A DNA stretch of 64,000 nt from Pseudomonas reinekei (GCF_001945365.1 NZ_MSTQ01000001.1:372001-436000), one strand, 5' to 3'. Numbered from the stretch's first letter, positions 8,432 through 18,920 are shown. Notes: generated from the letters alone by a model not told the origin. Numbers and translations are program-made.

Positions 8432-9295
8432 ATGGACATCGATCTCGCCCGCACCTTCCTGGAAATCGTCCGCCACGGCAGTCTTGCCGCCGCCGCCGAG
8501 AAACTCCACGTCACTCAAACCGCCATCACCGCCCGGGTACAGAAACTCGAAAGCCAGTTGGGCAGCACTCTGTTCGTGCGCAACCGTGCCGGCGCGCGCC
8601 TGACGCCCAATGGCGAAGCCTTCGTGGTGTACGCCAATCAACTGGTGGAAACCTGGGCGGCCGCGCGCCGGGACTTGCCGTTGCCCGAGGGTTATCACGA
8701 TGTACTGCACATCGGTGGTGAAGTCAGTCTGTGCAATCCGCTGATGCTGAGTTGGGCCGGCGAGTTGCGCGAGAAGATCCCCAGTCATGCCCTGCGCATG
8801 GAGATTCGCGACGGCGAAAACCTGCTGCGCCAACTGGAGCTGGGGGTGCTGGATGCGGCGCTGGTCTATCAACCCGAGTATTGGCCGCGTCTGCAAGTGG
8901 AGCAGATTCTCGAAGAAAAACTCATCCTCGTCCGCCATCCGACACAGCCTGATCCTTACGTGTATATCGACTGGGGTCCGGACTTCCGGCGCCAGCACGA
9001 TGCCGCGCTCCCGGAAAAAGCCAAGGCTGCGCTGAGTTTCAATCTGGGCCCGCTGGCCTTGCAGTACATTCTGGAAAACGGCGGCAGTGGTTATTTCCGT
9101 ACCCGCGTCGTGCACAGCTACCTGGAAAACGGCGTGCTGGAGCAAGTGCCCAAGACCCCGGAATTCAGCTACCCGACCTATCTGGTTTATTCCCGCGACC
9201 GCGACTCGGAAACCCTGCAACAGGCGTTCGATTTACTGCGCGAAGTGATCAAGTCCGATGATGATTGGTCACAACGCTGGAATCCACTGACGTAG
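8432..9295 (+). CDS. LysR-family transcriptional regulator
   Basis: A 287-residue regulator with an N-terminal winged helix-turn-helix (MDIDLARTFLEIVRHGSLAAAAEKL, then HVTQTAITARVQKLE) and a C-terminal LysR substrate-binding domain (about 90-285), in which ESQLG and FVRNR mark the linker start. No ribosome binding site of note precedes the ATG. The target is not evident. It lies upstream of the hydroxylase gene on the same strand, so the classical divergent arrangement is missing. The effector is unknown. Confidence 0.92.
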   Translation: MDIDLARTFLEIVRHGSLAAAAEKLHVTQTAITARVQKLESQLGSTLFVRNRAGARLTPNGEAFVVYANQLVETWAAARRDLPLPEGYHDVLHIGGEVSLCNPLMLSWAGELREKIPSHALRMEIRDGENLLRQLELGVLDAALVYQPEYWPRLQVEQILEEKLILVRHPTQPDPYVYIDWGPDFRRQHDAALPEKAKAALSFNLGPLALQYILENGGSGYFRTRVVHSYLENGVLEQVPKTPEFSYPTYLVYSRDRDSETLQQAFDLLREVIKSDDDWSQRWNPLT

Positions 9296-9401
9296 GTGCG
9301 CTTTGCACCGGATCATGGCCATTGTGTCCTCAATGTTGGGCCGGACAACACATCGAAATCGTCTAATCTGCTGGAGATAACAATAACGACAGGTGATTGC
9401 A

Positions 9402-10547
9402 GTGAGGCAGACCACCGAAGCATTCCGCAGCCGATACCGCGCCGACATCCATCCACGCTACAACCCCTGGTTACATGGCATCTTCGTGCTGCTTTTCGGC
9501 ATGTTTGCGATCGCTGCGTTCTTGAGCACCGTGCACCAGGTGCAACCGCTGCAATGGCTGGCGGTGCCGCTGACGCTGCTGTTGTTCAGTTTCGGCGTGT
9601 ACATCGTGCACCGGCATCTGGGCCATCACAAAAAGGCTTTCGCACGGATGTTCTATGCCCGCCATGCCGGCGACCATCACAGCTTTTTCGCCCCCGGGCA
9701 CATGACTTACGACTACGCACGCGACTGGCGGGTGATCCTGTTTCCCGCGTGGCTGATCGTGTTGCACACACTGGTCATCACCCTTCCCCTCTGGTGGCTG
9801 CTCGCGCAGTTTGACGCCAACATCGCCGGCCTGGTCGCCGGTTGCATGGTCCTCGGCTACCTGACTTATGAAGTGTTCCACGCCTGCGAGCACCTGCCGC
9901 CGCACAATCCGCTGACGCGCCTGCCGTGGATTCGTCAGATGCGTCGCCTGCATGAACTGCATCATCGCCGCGAGATGATGCAGGAGCGCAATTTCAACAT
10001 CGTATTTCCGTTGATGGATTACCTGTTCGGCACCCTCTACTGGGAACCGGAACAAGCCACCCCGAACCTGACGAGAACGCCCATGACCCGCATGCAGCAC
10101 CAGATCCAGATCGCTGGCAGCCCCATCGACGTCCTCGCCTACGCCAGCACCGTAAGCCGCTGGCCGGAGTGGCATCCATCCTCCCTGAAGATCAACGGAC
10201 AGAAAGGTGCGTTGCATGCGGGCGCCCGGTTCGAAGAGGACATCCGCGCCGGTGGTCGCGACGGGCACTTGAGCTGGCAAGTCGACGAGTATCTGCCAGG
10301 GCGGCGCTGGAGTGCCCGGGCCGAGGGTGATAACGGGCTGTCGCTGGTGGTGACTTACGAATGCGAGGCCGAGGGCGACCGCACCCGGTTCGTCCGCACA
10401 CTGGAGTATCAATTCAGTGGCCTGATGATGCGCATTGCCAATCGCCTGTTGCTCCGGCGGCGGATCGACCGCGAGTCAGCGGCGTCGATGCTGGCATTGC
10501 GTGAGATGGCGCAAAAATATCTGGCACAGTCAGGCGTCGGCGCGTGA
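9402..10547 (+). CDS. Fatty-acid hydroxylase / SRPBCC fusion membrane protein
   Basis: A 381-residue protein with two parts. Residues 1-220 form a di-iron fatty-acid hydroxylase/sterol desaturase domain with membrane helices (about 22-45, 48-70, 115-140, 145-165) and histidine clusters HRHLGHH, HAGDHH, HACEH and HELHHRR. Residues 225-375 form a SRPBCC/polyketide-cyclase fold (IAGSPIDVLAYASTVSRWP, then LSWQVDEYLPGRRW). The start at GTG 9402 follows AGG at 9391 by eight bases; a GTG three codons earlier is also possible. It overlaps the next gene by four bases. The reaction is probably oxygenation of a lipid or hydrophobic ring, with the SRPBCC part binding substrate or product. That is inference. 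Confidence 0.8.
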   Translation: MRQTTEAFRSRYRADIHPRYNPWLHGIFVLLFGMFAIAAFLSTVHQVQPLQWLAVPLTLLLFSFGVYIVHRHLGHHKKAFARMFYARHAGDHHSFFAPGHMTYDYARDWRVILFPAWLIVLHTLVITLPLWWLLAQFDANIAGLVAGCMVLGYLTYEVFHACEHLPPHNPLTRLPWIRQMRRLHELHHRREMMQERNFNIVFPLMDYLFGTLYWEPEQATPNLTRTPMTRMQHQIQIAGSPIDVLAYASTVSRWPEWHPSSLKINGQKGALHAGARFEEDIRAGGRDGHLSWQVDEYLPGRRWSARAEGDNGLSLVVTYECEAEGDRTRFVRTLEYQFSGLMMRIANRLLLRRRIDRESAASMLALREMAQKYLAQSGVGA

Positions 10548-11632
10548 GCCGATCGATCAGGGTTCACCATGGGGTGTTGCTGCTGATCGTTGCCATCGGC
10601 GGGTTCCTGCTGCTGATGCCGACCAAGGTGCAACCGGTCGCCTGGACGCCGGCGCCGACGCCGTCCCTCACCGAAGGCCTCTATGCCGATAATCAGCGAC
10701 TCAAAGCCGTGGAGCGCGTGGGCGCTGCTGACATCGACGGGCCGGAAGCGCTACTGCTGGAGAATGACGCGCTGATCACCGGCCTGCATGACGGCCGCGT
10801 GATTCGCACCAGCCTTGATGGCAAGGTCACCCAAAAGCTGGCCGATACCGGTGGCCGACCGTTGGGACTGGCCCGCCACCCGAATGGCTTGCTGGTTATC
10901 GCCGATGCGGTCAAAGGCCTGCTTTCGCTGGACGCTCAGGGCCGTTTGGCGGCGATGACCACGGAGGCTGACGGCTTGCCCTTTGGTTTCACTGACGATG
11001 TGGTTATCGATAAGCCCGGACACTTCGCTTATTTCAGCGATGCTTCCAGCCGCTTCGGTTATGGCAAGGATGGCGAGGCCATCATCGAGCACGGTGGCGA
11101 TGGTCGGTTGCTGCGTTATGACTTCCAGACCGGCAAGACTTCGCTTTTGCTGGACAAACTGGAGTTTGCCAACGGTGTGGCACTTGGGCCGGACGATGCG
11201 TTCGTTCTGGTCAATGAAACCGGCGCCTATCGCATCACTCGCTATTGGTTGACCGGGCCGAAAGCCGGCACTCACGACATCTTCATCGATAACCTGCCGG
11301 GTTTGCCGGACAACCTGTCGTTCAACGGCCGTGACCGTTTCTGGGTGGCCCTGTATGCCCCGCGCAACGCGCTGCTCGACGCCACCGCGCCGCATCCCTT
11401 CATTCGGATGATGATCGCGCGAGCCATGACCGTACTGCCCAAACCGGTGGAGAAACGTGGTTTTGCACTGGGTCTGGATCTGCAGGGGAAAGTCATCGCC
11501 AATCTGCAGGACGGCAGCAACGGCAACTATTCGCCGATCACCACTGTGCGTGAGTATGGCGAGTGGTTGTATTTTGGTTCGTTGAAAGCAAAGAACATGG
11601 TGCGATTGCCATTGGCCAACGCATTGCAATAA
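10544..11632 (+). CDS. Membrane-anchored SMP-30/strictosidine-synthase-like beta-propeller
   Basis: A 362-residue protein whose GTG start overlaps the preceding stop (GTGA), giving strong coupling. An N-terminal membrane anchor (about residues 8-26, GVLLLIVAIGGFLLLMP) precedes a six-bladed propeller with motifs GPEALLLENDALITG, LGLARHPNGLLVIADA, EFANGVALGPDDAFVLV and NLPGLPDNLSF, typical of strictosidine-synthase-like and SMP-30/gluconolactonase proteins. The propeller should lie on the periplasmic face. Members hydrolyse lactones or esters with a bound metal ion. Pairing with a hydroxylase suggests sequential action on one compound, for example hydroxylation followed by lactone or ester chemistry. 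Confidence 0.8.
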   Translation: MSRSIRVHHGVLLLIVAIGGFLLLMPTKVQPVAWTPAPTPSLTEGLYADNQRLKAVERVGAADIDGPEALLLENDALITGLHDGRVIRTSLDGKVTQKLADTGGRPLGLARHPNGLLVIADAVKGLLSLDAQGRLAAMTTEADGLPFGFTDDVVIDKPGHFAYFSDASSRFGYGKDGEAIIEHGGDGRLLRYDFQTGKTSLLLDKLEFANGVALGPDDAFVLVNETGAYRITRYWLTGPKAGTHDIFIDNLPGLPDNLSFNGRDRFWVALYAPRNALLDATAPHPFIRMMIARAMTVLPKPVEKRGFALGLDLQGKVIANLQDGSNGNYSPITTVREYGEWLYFGSLKAKNMVRLPLANALQ

Positions 11633-11647
11633 TCGCCGCAAAACAAA

Positions 11648-11673
11648 GTGGGAGCTGGCCTGCCAGCTCCCAC
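11648..11673. repeat. REP palindrome (GTGGGAGCTGGC type)
   Basis: A perfect 12-2-12 inverted repeat with arm GTGGGAGCTGGC, located just beyond the SMP-30-like gene. The same arm is part of the longer element at 22846-22928. Typical extragenic Pseudomonas REP sequence. It may also act as a transcript 3' end. Confidence 0.85.
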
Positions 11674-11786
11674 AGGGGGCACGGTGTTCAGTTCAGAGAC
11701 GATACCTTCGTGAACGTTCGAGGTGCCGTTGTCACTCGCCGTTCCAATAGTTCAGTCACCGATCGTCGGTGACGCAAGGCCCTGAA

Positions 11787-12020
11787 TCACGACGGGGACT
11801 GGAGTTGTCTGACGATCTTGTCCTTGACCTCCAGGCGCTTGGCCTTGAGCTTTAACACCGCATCATCGCTGGATTTGGCCTGCTCCGCCTTCACCACCTC
11901 GGCGTCTGCCAGGGAATACTTGTTGATCAGTGAATCCAGTAACGGATCCTTGGTGCGTTTCTGCTGGATTTCTTCCTTTGTGCAACTCAAGTCCTGAAAA
12001 AGGTCGTGGGGCACCGGCAT
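11787..12020 (-). CDS. YdcH/DUF465 family small protein
   Basis: A 77-residue basic, helical protein (MPVPHDLFQDLS, then DPLLDSLINKYSLADAEVVKAE, ending KDKIVRQLQ). The helix-turn-helix hairpin with LKAKRLEVKDKI is characteristic of DUF465/YdcH. GGAGGTG lies a few bases before the ATG, a near-perfect Shine-Dalgarno. No function is established. Single-gene unit facing away from the DUF4142 gene, with about 220 bases of noncoding DNA between them. Confidence 0.88.
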   Translation of the reverse strand: MPVPHDLFQDLSCTKEEIQQKRTKDPLLDSLINKYSLADAEVVKAEQAKSSDDAVLKLKAKRLEVKDKIVRQLQSPS

Positions 12021-12237
12021 GGAACACCTCCGTTAGTTAATCGGTAGCAAACGCGACTGATTGCGCTCGCCAACTATCAGAATGGTCTCGGTTGCACGGT
12101 TCTGTCGACCATCTGTCAGACCAGCGGTGTCCATTCGTCGTCCTGTCGCAAATGCCGATAAAACCTTTGCCCGCACCCCGGCCTCCACAGCTTAACGATC
12201 ACACCAGATCGCCCATGAAACCGAGTGGAGAAAACCA

Positions 12238-12759
12238 ATGGACGGATTTAACCTGCGCAACCTCGCCCTGGCCGTAGCCCTGAGCACCAGCATGGGCGCG
12301 GCATTCGCTGCCACCTCAAATAACTTCGTGGACCACGCCGCTGCCGGTGGTATCGCTGAAATCGAAACCAGTCGACTGGCCCTCGAAAAAAGCCAGTCGG
12401 CAGACGTAAAGGCGTTCGCCAATATGATGATTACCGATCATGGCAAGGCCAACGACGAACTGACGACCATCGCCAAGAAAAACGATATCGAAGTGCCCGA
12501 CACCACAACGCTGGTCAAGCAAGCAAAGGAAAAGATTCTCGACATGCGCGATGAATCCTTCGATGCGGCCTACGCCAACAACCAGGTCAAGGCCCACGAA
12601 GAAACCATCGAGCTGTTCAAGAAAGAAGCCAACACTGTGACCGATGACAAAACCAAAGGGGCGGTCGAGCTAAAAGCCTTTGCACAGAAAATGCTACCGG
12701 GGCTGGAAAAACACCTGGACATGGCGAAAAAACTGCAGGCGGCACATCCAAGCAAATAA
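12238..12759 (+). CDS. DUF4142 periplasmic protein
   Basis: A 173-residue protein with a signal peptide (about residues 1-24, ending AAFA) and a four-helix ferritin-like DUF4142 domain: FVDHAAAGGIAEIE, ADVKAFANMMITDHGKANDEL and MLPGLEKHLDMAKKLQ are its hallmark segments. GTGGAG precedes the start. DUF4142 proteins are exported helical bundles of unknown function, often induced by stress. Ends at a strong hairpin terminator. Confidence 0.92.
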   Translation: MDGFNLRNLALAVALSTSMGAAFAATSNNFVDHAAAGGIAEIETSRLALEKSQSADVKAFANMMITDHGKANDELTTIAKKNDIEVPDTTTLVKQAKEKILDMRDESFDAAYANNQVKAHEETIELFKKEANTVTDDKTKGAVELKAFAQKMLPGLEKHLDMAKKLQAAHPSK

Positions 12760-12770
12760 TCGCAGCGCGA

Positions 12771-12799
12771 AAAAAGCCGCATTCAAGATGCGGCTTTTT
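12771..12799. terminator. Bidirectional terminator
   Basis: A 12-base stem AAAAAGCCGCAT with complement at 12788-12799 and a five-base loop. It has a T-run in both orientations, so it can end the DUF4142 transcript and the convergent small gene that stops at 12812. Confidence 0.9.
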
Positions 12800-12811
12800 C
12801 GTTTTCCGGCT

Positions 12812-13036
12812 CTAGCCGCCATCGGTATCGATATCGGCATCAGTGTCATCACTGGGCTTTGGACGATCGGGATTGGGCTTGAAGCCCGGGCTGAATTCAT
12901 TGTCGTTGTCGGTATGGCGATTCTTCTGATCGACCACGTCATCGCCGCTTTGCGGTTGCGCCGTGGTTTCTTCCGGTTCGCCAAGGTTGTCGCTTGCGGT
13001 TTGATCCTGATGCGGTGTGCCGATTTGTTCTTTCAT
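12812..13036 (-). CDS. Small acidic, disordered hypothetical protein
   Basis: A 74-residue protein starting MKEQIGTPHQDQTASDN, rich in D, E, N, P and Q, with a C-terminal acidic tail (SDDTDADIDTDGG) and no hydrophobic core, so it is probably disordered. GTGAGG nine bases upstream supports the ATG at 13036 (the TTG one codon earlier is ignored). It ends in the shared bidirectional terminator. I recognise similar short acidic proteins in Pseudomonas but no named family. Function unknown. Confidence 0.6.
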   Translation of the reverse strand: MKEQIGTPHQDQTASDNLGEPEETTAQPQSGDDVVDQKNRHTDNDNEFSPGFKPNPDRPKPSDDTDADIDTDGG

Positions 13037-13153
13037 CAATCACTACCTCACTCGTCACTGCAGGGGCGCGGCTGAAACAGTCAGGCCATTTGAAGGTTGG
13101 AATGGCGCGACTTCGCTAACGTTCCATCGGATCGACCACTTGCGACAACTTGA

Positions 13154-15784
13154 TCAGGCGAGTGTGCGGGCTAAAAACGGCGCCGTCCGGCTCTTTCTAC
13201 TCTTCGCCACTTTCTGCGGCGTACCGGCCACCACTATCTTGCCGCCCTGATCCCCGGCCCCGGGACCAATGTCGATCACCCAGTCGCTCTGTGCCACCAC
13301 GCGCATCTCATGCTCGACGACGATCACCGTATGCCCCGCTGACACCAGGTTATTCAACTGTTCCAGCAAGCGATCAACGTCCCGCGGATGCAAGCCGGTG
13401 GTGGGTTCATCGAGCACATACAGCGTCGCCCCACGTTGATTGCGTTGCAGCTCGGTGGCCAATTTGATGCGCTGGGCTTCGCCACCCGACAGCTCGGTGG
13501 CCGGTTGGCCCAGGCGCAGATAACCGAGACCGATGTCGCGCAGCACCTCCAGTGAGCGGCGGATCGAAGCTTGCTCGGCGAACACCTCAACGGCCTGGTC
13601 CACGGTCAACTGCAGCACTTGGGCAATCGTGCGGCCCTGCCAGATGATCGCCAGCGTCTGCGGGTTATAGCGGGCGCCGTGGCACGTCGGGCAAGGCGCG
13701 TAGACGCTGGGCATGAACAGCAACTCAACGCTGACGAAACCCTCGCCTTCGCACGTCGGGCAACGGCCCTTGGCGACGTTGAAAGAAAACTGCCCGGCGT
13801 CATACCCCGCTTCCTGAGCTTCGGGTGTGGCGGCGTAGAGCTTTCGCACGTTGTCGAACAGGCCGGTGTAGGTCGCGAGGTTGGAACGCGGAGTGCGGCC
13901 AATGGGTTTCTGATCGACTTGCACCAGACGCTTGATCGACGCCAGCCCCGCGGTGACCTGCCCGCCACTGACTTGCGGCGCGTCGTCTTCCAGGCTCAGC
14001 TCTTGCGCATCATTGTCGGTGGTCGGGCGTCCCAGGTGCGCACCGACCAGCTCCAGCAGCGCCTGGCTGACCAGGCTGGATTTGCCCGAACCCGAGACAC
14101 CGGTCACCGAGGTGAAACACCCCAACGGAAACTCGACACTGAGGTCGTTCAGGTTATTGCGCGTGATGCCTTCCAGACGCAGCCAGTCGCTCGGCTTGCG
14201 GGGTGCGCGAAGCGTGCGGGTTTGCCCGGCGAACAGATACGCGCGAGTTTGCGAGTCGGCGACGTCAGCCAAGCCGGCGGGCGCGCCGCTGTACAGCACG
14301 CGTCCGCCATGCTCTCCCGCTGCCGGGCCGACGTCGATCAGCCAGTCGGCGCGGCGCATGGTTTCCAGATCATGCTCGACCACAAACAAGGTATTGCCCG
14401 CCGCTTTCAGACGTTGCAGGGCTTCAAACAGCGCCTCGCCATCCGCGGGATGCAGGCCGGCGGACGGCTCATCCAGCACATAGATCACGCCGAACAGCTG
14501 CGATCCCAATTGCGTCGCCAGGCGCAAACGCTGCAACTCACCCGAGGACAGCGACGGCGTGCTGCGCTCCAGCGCCAGATAACCGAGCCCCAGATCTGTC
14601 AGGGTGCTGACCCGCTCCAGCAAGTCCTGGGCGATGCGCTGAGCAGCCAGGCGTTTCTCCACGGACAGGTTCGGCGTGTGGCGCACGTCCGGGGCATTGG
14701 CGTGGCCGCTCGCCCCGTGGGCCACCCGTTGTTCGCGGGCCTCGCGGGTCTGGTCGTGTGTCAGCACTTCGCCCGCCTCCTCGCCTTCTTCAAGGTAGTG
14801 CCGGGCCGCTACGGGTTTGAGTACTTCGGCCACTTGCAGCAACGGCATCCGCGACAGTTCGCCGATGTCGTAGCCGGCAAACGTCACCGACAACGCTTCG
14901 CGCTTGAGGCGTTTGCCGTCGCACAAGGGACAAGGGCTGCCGAGCATGAATTGCGAAACGCGCTTCTTCATCAGCGCACTTTGCGAGTGGGTGAACGTGT
15001 GCAGGATGTAGCGTCGCGCCCCGGTGAACGCGCCCTGGTAGCTCGGCTCCATTTTGCGCTTGAGGGCGACCCGGGTTTCTTCCGGCGTCAGCCCGGCATA
15101 CACCGGCACCGTGGGCGTTTCTTCCGTGAAGAGAATCCAGTCGCGCTGTTTTTTCGGCAGTTGGCGCCAGGGAATGTCGACGTCATAACCCATGGTCACC
15201 AGGATGTCCCGCAGGTTCTGGCCCTGCCAGGCCAGCGGCCATGAAGCCACGGCACGCTGGCGGATGGTCAGGCTCGGGTCCGGGACCATCAGCGCTTCGG
15301 TGACCTCATAGACCCGACCAAGGCCGTGACATTCGGGGCAGGCGCCTTGTGGTGTGTTCGGCGAGAAGTCCTCGGCATACAGCATGGGTTGCCCCACCGG
15401 GTAGCTGCCGGCACGGGAATACAACATGCGAATCAGGCTCGACAGCGTCGTTACGCTGCCCACCGATGAACGCGTACTCGGCGTGCCCCGCTGCTGTTGC
15501 AAGGCGACTGCCGGCGGCAAGCCTTCGATCGAGTCCACATCCGGCACGCCCACCTGATCGATCAATCGCCGTGCATAAGGCGCCACCGACTCGAAGTAGC
15601 GCCGTTGCGCTTCGGCGTACAACGTTGAAAACGCCAGTGACGACTTCCCCGAACCGGACACACCGGTGAACACCACCAGGGCGTCGCGGGGGATATCGAC
15701 ATCGACGTTCTTGAGGTTGTGTTCCCGGGCGCCACGCACCCTGACCATGCCGGAGGTTGGGTGGGAAGTGCGAGTGGCAGTCAT
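13154..15784 (-). CDS. UvrA2-type excinuclease ATPase lacking UvrB-binding domain
   Basis: A 876-residue UvrA paralogue with two ABC ATPase modules (Walker [10 protein letters not shown] in each, signatures [11 protein letters not shown] and [11 protein letters not shown], Walker [12 protein letters not shown] and [11 protein letters not shown]) and zinc-finger cysteines [10 protein letters not shown] and CPTCEGEGF...CPTCHGARY. After [16 protein letters not shown] the chain goes almost directly to [17 protein letters not shown]. The roughly 120-residue UvrB-binding domain and first CxxC finger of canonical 940-residue UvrA are absent, as in UvrA2 proteins. ATG 15784 is chosen over a GTG further out. 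Damage sensing or drug tolerance is the inferred role; it cannot load UvrB in the usual way. Confidence 0.9.
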   Translation of the reverse strand: MTATRTSHPTSGMVRVRGAREHNLKNVDVDIPRDALVVFTGVSGSGKSSLAFSTLYAEAQRRYFESVAPYARRLIDQVGVPDVDSIEGLPPAVALQQQRGTPSTRSSVGSVTTLSSLIRMLYSRAGSYPVGQPMLYAEDFSPNTPQGACPECHGLGRVYEVTEALMVPDPSLTIRQRAVASWPLAWQGQNLRDILVTMGYDVDIPWRQLPKKQRDWILFTEETPTVPVYAGLTPEETRVALKRKMEPSYQGAFTGARRYILHTFTHSQSALMKKRVSQFMLGSPCPLCDGKRLKREALSVTFAGYDIGELSRMPLLQVAEVLKPVAARHYLEEGEEAGEVLTHDQTREAREQRVAHGASGHANAPDVRHTPNLSVEKRLAAQRIAQDLLERVSTLTDLGLGYLALERSTPSLSSGELQRLRLATQLGSQLFGVIYVLDEPSAGLHPADGEALFEALQRLKAAGNTLFVVEHDLETMRRADWLIDVGPAAGEHGGRVLYSGAPAGLADVADSQTRAYLFAGQTRTLRAPRKPSDWLRLEGITRNNLNDLSVEFPLGCFTSVTGVSGSGKSSLVSQALLELVGAHLGRPTTDNDAQELSLEDDAPQVSGGQVTAGLASIKRLVQVDQKPIGRTPRSNLATYTGLFDNVRKLYAATPEAQEAGYDAGQFSFNVAKGRCPTCEGEGFVSVELLFMPSVYAPCPTCHGARYNPQTLAIIWQGRTIAQVLQLTVDQAVEVFAEQASIRRSLEVLRDIGLGYLRLGQPATELSGGEAQRIKLATELQRNQRGATLYVLDEPTTGLHPRDVDRLLEQLNNLVSAGHTVIVVEHEMRVVAQSDWVIDIGPGAGDQGGKIVVAGTPQKVAKSRKSRTAPFLARTLA

Positions 15785-15815
15785 CGGGGGAGCCTTGATT
15801 GGTAATGGTCGTTGT

Positions 15816-17927
15816 TTAGCCACTAAGGACGGTGCGAACCATGCGGGTCAGCGCGTCGGGACCGTAGGGTTTGCTCAGTAGGTAGGTATCGGGGCTAAGC
15901 TGGTGATTGCGCGAGATAATGTCACGGGTATGCCCCGAGGTGAACAGCACCGCCACCGGAGGATTTTGCACCTTGGCCCATGCGGCCAGGTCCGTACTCT
16001 TGATCAGGCCAGGCATGACGACATCGGTGAAAATCAGGTCCACCGTTGCCCCCTCCAGCAACATTTGCATGGCCGCATCAGCGTTCGCAGCCGTCAGCAC
16101 CTGGTAGCCTTCTTCACGCAGCAGGTCCTCCGACGAAGTACGCACCGCTTCGTTGTCCTCCACCACCAGCACCCGTTCATGCCCGCCGCGCTGCTGCACG
16201 TCCGGCGTGGTGGTTTCACTGTCCATCGAACGCAGACTGCGCGGGAAATACAGCGCTACCCGAGTGCCCTGGCCAACGACACTGGACATTTCGATATGAC
16301 CGCCACTCTGTTTGACGAAGCCGAACACCATGCTCAACCCCAGGCCCGTACCCTGGCCGTCGGGTTTGGTGGTGAAAAACGGTTCAAATGCCTGTTCAAG
16401 CACCTGCGGCGCCATACCGCCTCCGGTATCGGCTACGCAGACCCGCACGTAATCACCGCCGACAATGCCTTTGCCTGCACAGAACTCGCGGTCGAGGCTG
16501 ATGTTGTCGGCGCTCAGCTCGATGGTCCCCTCGCCCTTCATCGCGTCGCGGGCGTTGATGGCGAGGTTGAGGATGGCGTTTTCCAATTGATTGCGGTCGA
16601 CGTACACCCTCCAGGATTCGGCGGGGGCGGTCATATGGACCTGGATGGTTTCCCCGAGCGCGCGCTGCAACAGCTCACCAACGCCGTCGAAAATCTGCTG
16701 TGGCGTGCAAATCGCCGGTGACAGCGGCTGACGGCGAGCGAACGCCAGCAATTGCGAAGACAGTTTGGCACCGCGCTCGACAGCGGCAATTGACGCGCTG
16801 ACCCGGCGTTGCACGTTGGCGTTGTCCGGTTCGTGTCGGGCCAGCAAATGCAGGTTGCCGGCGATCACCTGCAACAGGTTATTAAAGTCATGGGCCACGC
16901 CGCCGGTGAGGCCGCCAATGGCTTCGAGTTTCTGCGACTGGCGCAATTGCTCCTCCGCCGCCATCCGCGCCTCGACTTCGTTGGCCACGCGTTGTTCCAG
17001 ATTGCGGGTGAACTTGAGCAAGGATGCTTCAGCGATTTTGCGTTCATGGATGTCGATCAGCACACCGGGGAAACGCAACGGCTCACCCTGTTCATCAAAC
17101 TCGCAACAGCCACTGGCCAGCACCCACAAATAATTGCCGTCGGGGCTCAATATCCGGTATTCAGCGTTGAAAGGTGAGCCGGTTTGCACGGATTGATTGA
17201 CTTGTTCCCGAACCCAGGCGATGTCATCGGGATGAATGCGCGTTTCTGCAACCTGCTGCGGCAGGTCCAGCAGGTTCTGTCCGGCGGGATAGGAAAAGGT
17301 CCGGGCAAAGCGTTCATCGCCACTCAATACGTTGGACTTGATGTCCCAGACGAATGAGCCGAGCAAGGCCCCGGCATTGAGCGCCAGGCGCACGCGCTCG
17401 TTATCGGCGCGATAGGCGTTTTCCGCGGCTTGGCGCAGACGCTCGGAGATCATGAACTCGGTGGTATCGACGACCATCGCCATGACACCGGCGGGGCGAC
17501 CGTCATCGTTGGAGACCGGGCTGTAATAGAGATCCAGCCAGACGTCTTCCGGTACGCCGTCGCGCAGCAATACCAGCTCCTTGTTGCGATACGACAACGT
17601 GCTGCCCGCCAGGCAGGTATCGACCACGTGCCGATTGAATTCGGCAACTTCCGGCCAACCCAACTCCACCGGGGCACCCAACAGGTAAGGATGACGCCCG
17701 CCGGCGAACGCCGAGTAGGCATCGTTATAGATCATGTAGCCGGGCCGGCCCCAGAGCATCACCATCGGCAACGGAGATGCGAGCATCAACAGCACCGTGC
17801 TACTCAGGCTCCTGGACCAATTGTCGATCGGCCCCAACTCCGTCCTGCTCCAGTCGAACGCACGAATGCGCTCGGCCATTTCGCCGCTCCAGCCGGAACA
17901 CCCATGGCTATCTTCAAGAAACTGCAT
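15816..17927 (-). CDS. Hybrid sensor histidine kinase/response regulator with PAS domains
   Basis: A 703-residue cytoplasmic protein without membrane segments. Order: an N-terminal region with PAS-like fold (about 30-160), a PAS/PAC domain (about 185-310, [17 protein letters not shown]), coiled coil (315-345), HisKA with H-box [17 protein letters not shown], HATPase ([27 protein letters not shown]) and a C-terminal receiver ([22 protein letters not shown] with the phospho-acceptor Asp, then SKPY). It therefore phosphorylates its own receiver; no output regulator is adjacent. It starts 31 bases from the uvrA2 start region, on the same strand upstream, and the two may be co-transcribed. Confidence 0.92.
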   Translation of the reverse strand: MQFLEDSHGCSGWSGEMAERIRAFDWSRTELGPIDNWSRSLSSTVLLMLASPLPMVMLWGRPGYMIYNDAYSAFAGGRHPYLLGAPVELGWPEVAEFNRHVVDTCLAGSTLSYRNKELVLLRDGVPEDVWLDLYYSPVSNDDGRPAGVMAMVVDTTEFMISERLRQAAENAYRADNERVRLALNAGALLGSFVWDIKSNVLSGDERFARTFSYPAGQNLLDLPQQVAETRIHPDDIAWVREQVNQSVQTGSPFNAEYRILSPDGNYLWVLASGCCEFDEQGEPLRFPGVLIDIHERKIAEASLLKFTRNLEQRVANEVEARMAAEEQLRQSQKLEAIGGLTGGVAHDFNNLLQVIAGNLHLLARHEPDNANVQRRVSASIAAVERGAKLSSQLLAFARRQPLSPAICTPQQIFDGVGELLQRALGETIQVHMTAPAESWRVYVDRNQLENAILNLAINARDAMKGEGTIELSADNISLDREFCAGKGIVGGDYVRVCVADTGGGMAPQVLEQAFEPFFTTKPDGQGTGLGLSMVFGFVKQSGGHIEMSSVVGQGTRVALYFPRSLRSMDSETTTPDVQQRGGHERVLVVEDNEAVRTSSEDLLREEGYQVLTAANADAAMQMLLEGATVDLIFTDVVMPGLIKSTDLAAWAKVQNPPVAVLFTSGHTRDIISRNHQLSPDTYLLSKPYGPDALTRMVRTVLSG

Positions 17928-18031
17928 AGGCTGACTCGCCCCGGTTATTGCACCCGTTTGATTCGAGCATCGTGCACGCCAATCGTTTCATAGAGGTATA
18001 GCTGAATCCTGCTGACCGCTCTGGACCCCCT

Positions 18032-18120
18032 GTGGGAGCGAGCCTGCTCGCGAAGCGGTAGGTCAGACGACATCAATGCTGCCTGTGCCGGCGCGATCGC
18101 GAGCAGGCCTGCTCCTACAG
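18032..18120. repeat. Inverted REP pair (REPIN-like)
   Basis: Two copies in inverted orientation, GTGGGAGCGAGCCTGCTCGC at 18032 and its diverged complement ending CTGCTCCTACAG at 18120, with about 40 bases between. Arm sequence matches the elements at 26334, 38186 and 44465. Confidence 0.85.
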
Positions 18121-18138
18121 TTTGATTTTCAGTGTGCT

Positions 18139-18828
18139 TTACACCTCAATCAGATGTTTAAGCGGGTTGTAGCTGCTTTTCAACGTCGCCGCCACATCGA
18201 GGATGGCCTTCTCGATGCCGTTCAAGTGCATGCAAGTGAGCTCGATCGCCGCGCTCTGATTGCCAGCTTCGATGTATTCGATCAGCCGCAAGTGTTCGTC
18301 GTCGCGACAGGCTTGGTGACTGTCGTCATCCAGCGCCGCCGCGTACAGGGACGCGCGCGAGATCAATTTCTGGAACCAGTCGAGCAACACCGGGTTGTTC
18401 AGGCTGCGCGCCAGTTTGATGTGAAACTCGCCGAGCAGATGGATCAGCCGTTCGTGATCGCCGCTTTGATGCGCCTCATCCTCCAGCAACAAGTGATCGC
18501 GCAGGTCCCGGGTCACCGCCGTATCACGCCGCCGACACAGCTCACTGACGATGCCGATCTCGATCAAGCGTCGGGTTTCGAACAGCGAACGAATCTCTTC
18601 GTCACTGGGCAATGACACCGAGGCACCTTTGTTCGGCTCGATGGTGACCAGTCCATCGGCTTCCAGTTGCTTGAGCGCGGCCCGGACAGACGTACGGCTG
18701 ACATTGAACAGTTCGGCCAAAGAGGCCTCCCCAAGCTTCATGCCCGGACGCAACGAACGCTTGCTGATCGCCTCGTAAACCCCTTGGTAGACGCGGTCGA
18801 CCGTGGTTTCCAGTTTCTTTTCCGACAT
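18139..18828 (-). CDS. GntR (FadR/FCD) family regulator of the adjacent catabolic cluster
   Basis: A 229-residue repressor-type protein: winged helix-turn-helix in residues 8-75 (LRPGMKLGEASLAELFNVS, RTSVRAALKQLEADGLV) and an all-helical FCD ligand domain (about 85-220) with the metal- or ligand-binding histidines in DHERLIHLLGEFH and CMHLNGIE. AGGAG seven bases before the ATG. It is transcribed divergently from the ABC-transporter operon with 141 bases between starts, so local control of that operon is likely. The inducer is unknown but is expected to be the substrate or an intermediate of the pathway. Confidence 0.9.
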   Translation of the reverse strand: MSEKKLETTVDRVYQGVYEAISKRSLRPGMKLGEASLAELFNVSRTSVRAALKQLEADGLVTIEPNKGASVSLPSDEEIRSLFETRRLIEIGIVSELCRRRDTAVTRDLRDHLLLEDEAHQSGDHERLIHLLGEFHIKLARSLNNPVLLDWFQKLISRASLYAAALDDDSHQACRDDEHLRLIEYIEAGNQSAAIELTCMHLNGIEKAILDVAATLKSSYNPLKHLIEV

Positions 18829-18920
18829 TCATCAACTCCTTGCGCCCTGTGCATTGCGACCCTGGCGAATAAACAGCCGTTGAAAAAGGGGCTTGCACGA
18901 GCAGGTTAATCCGGGTATTT

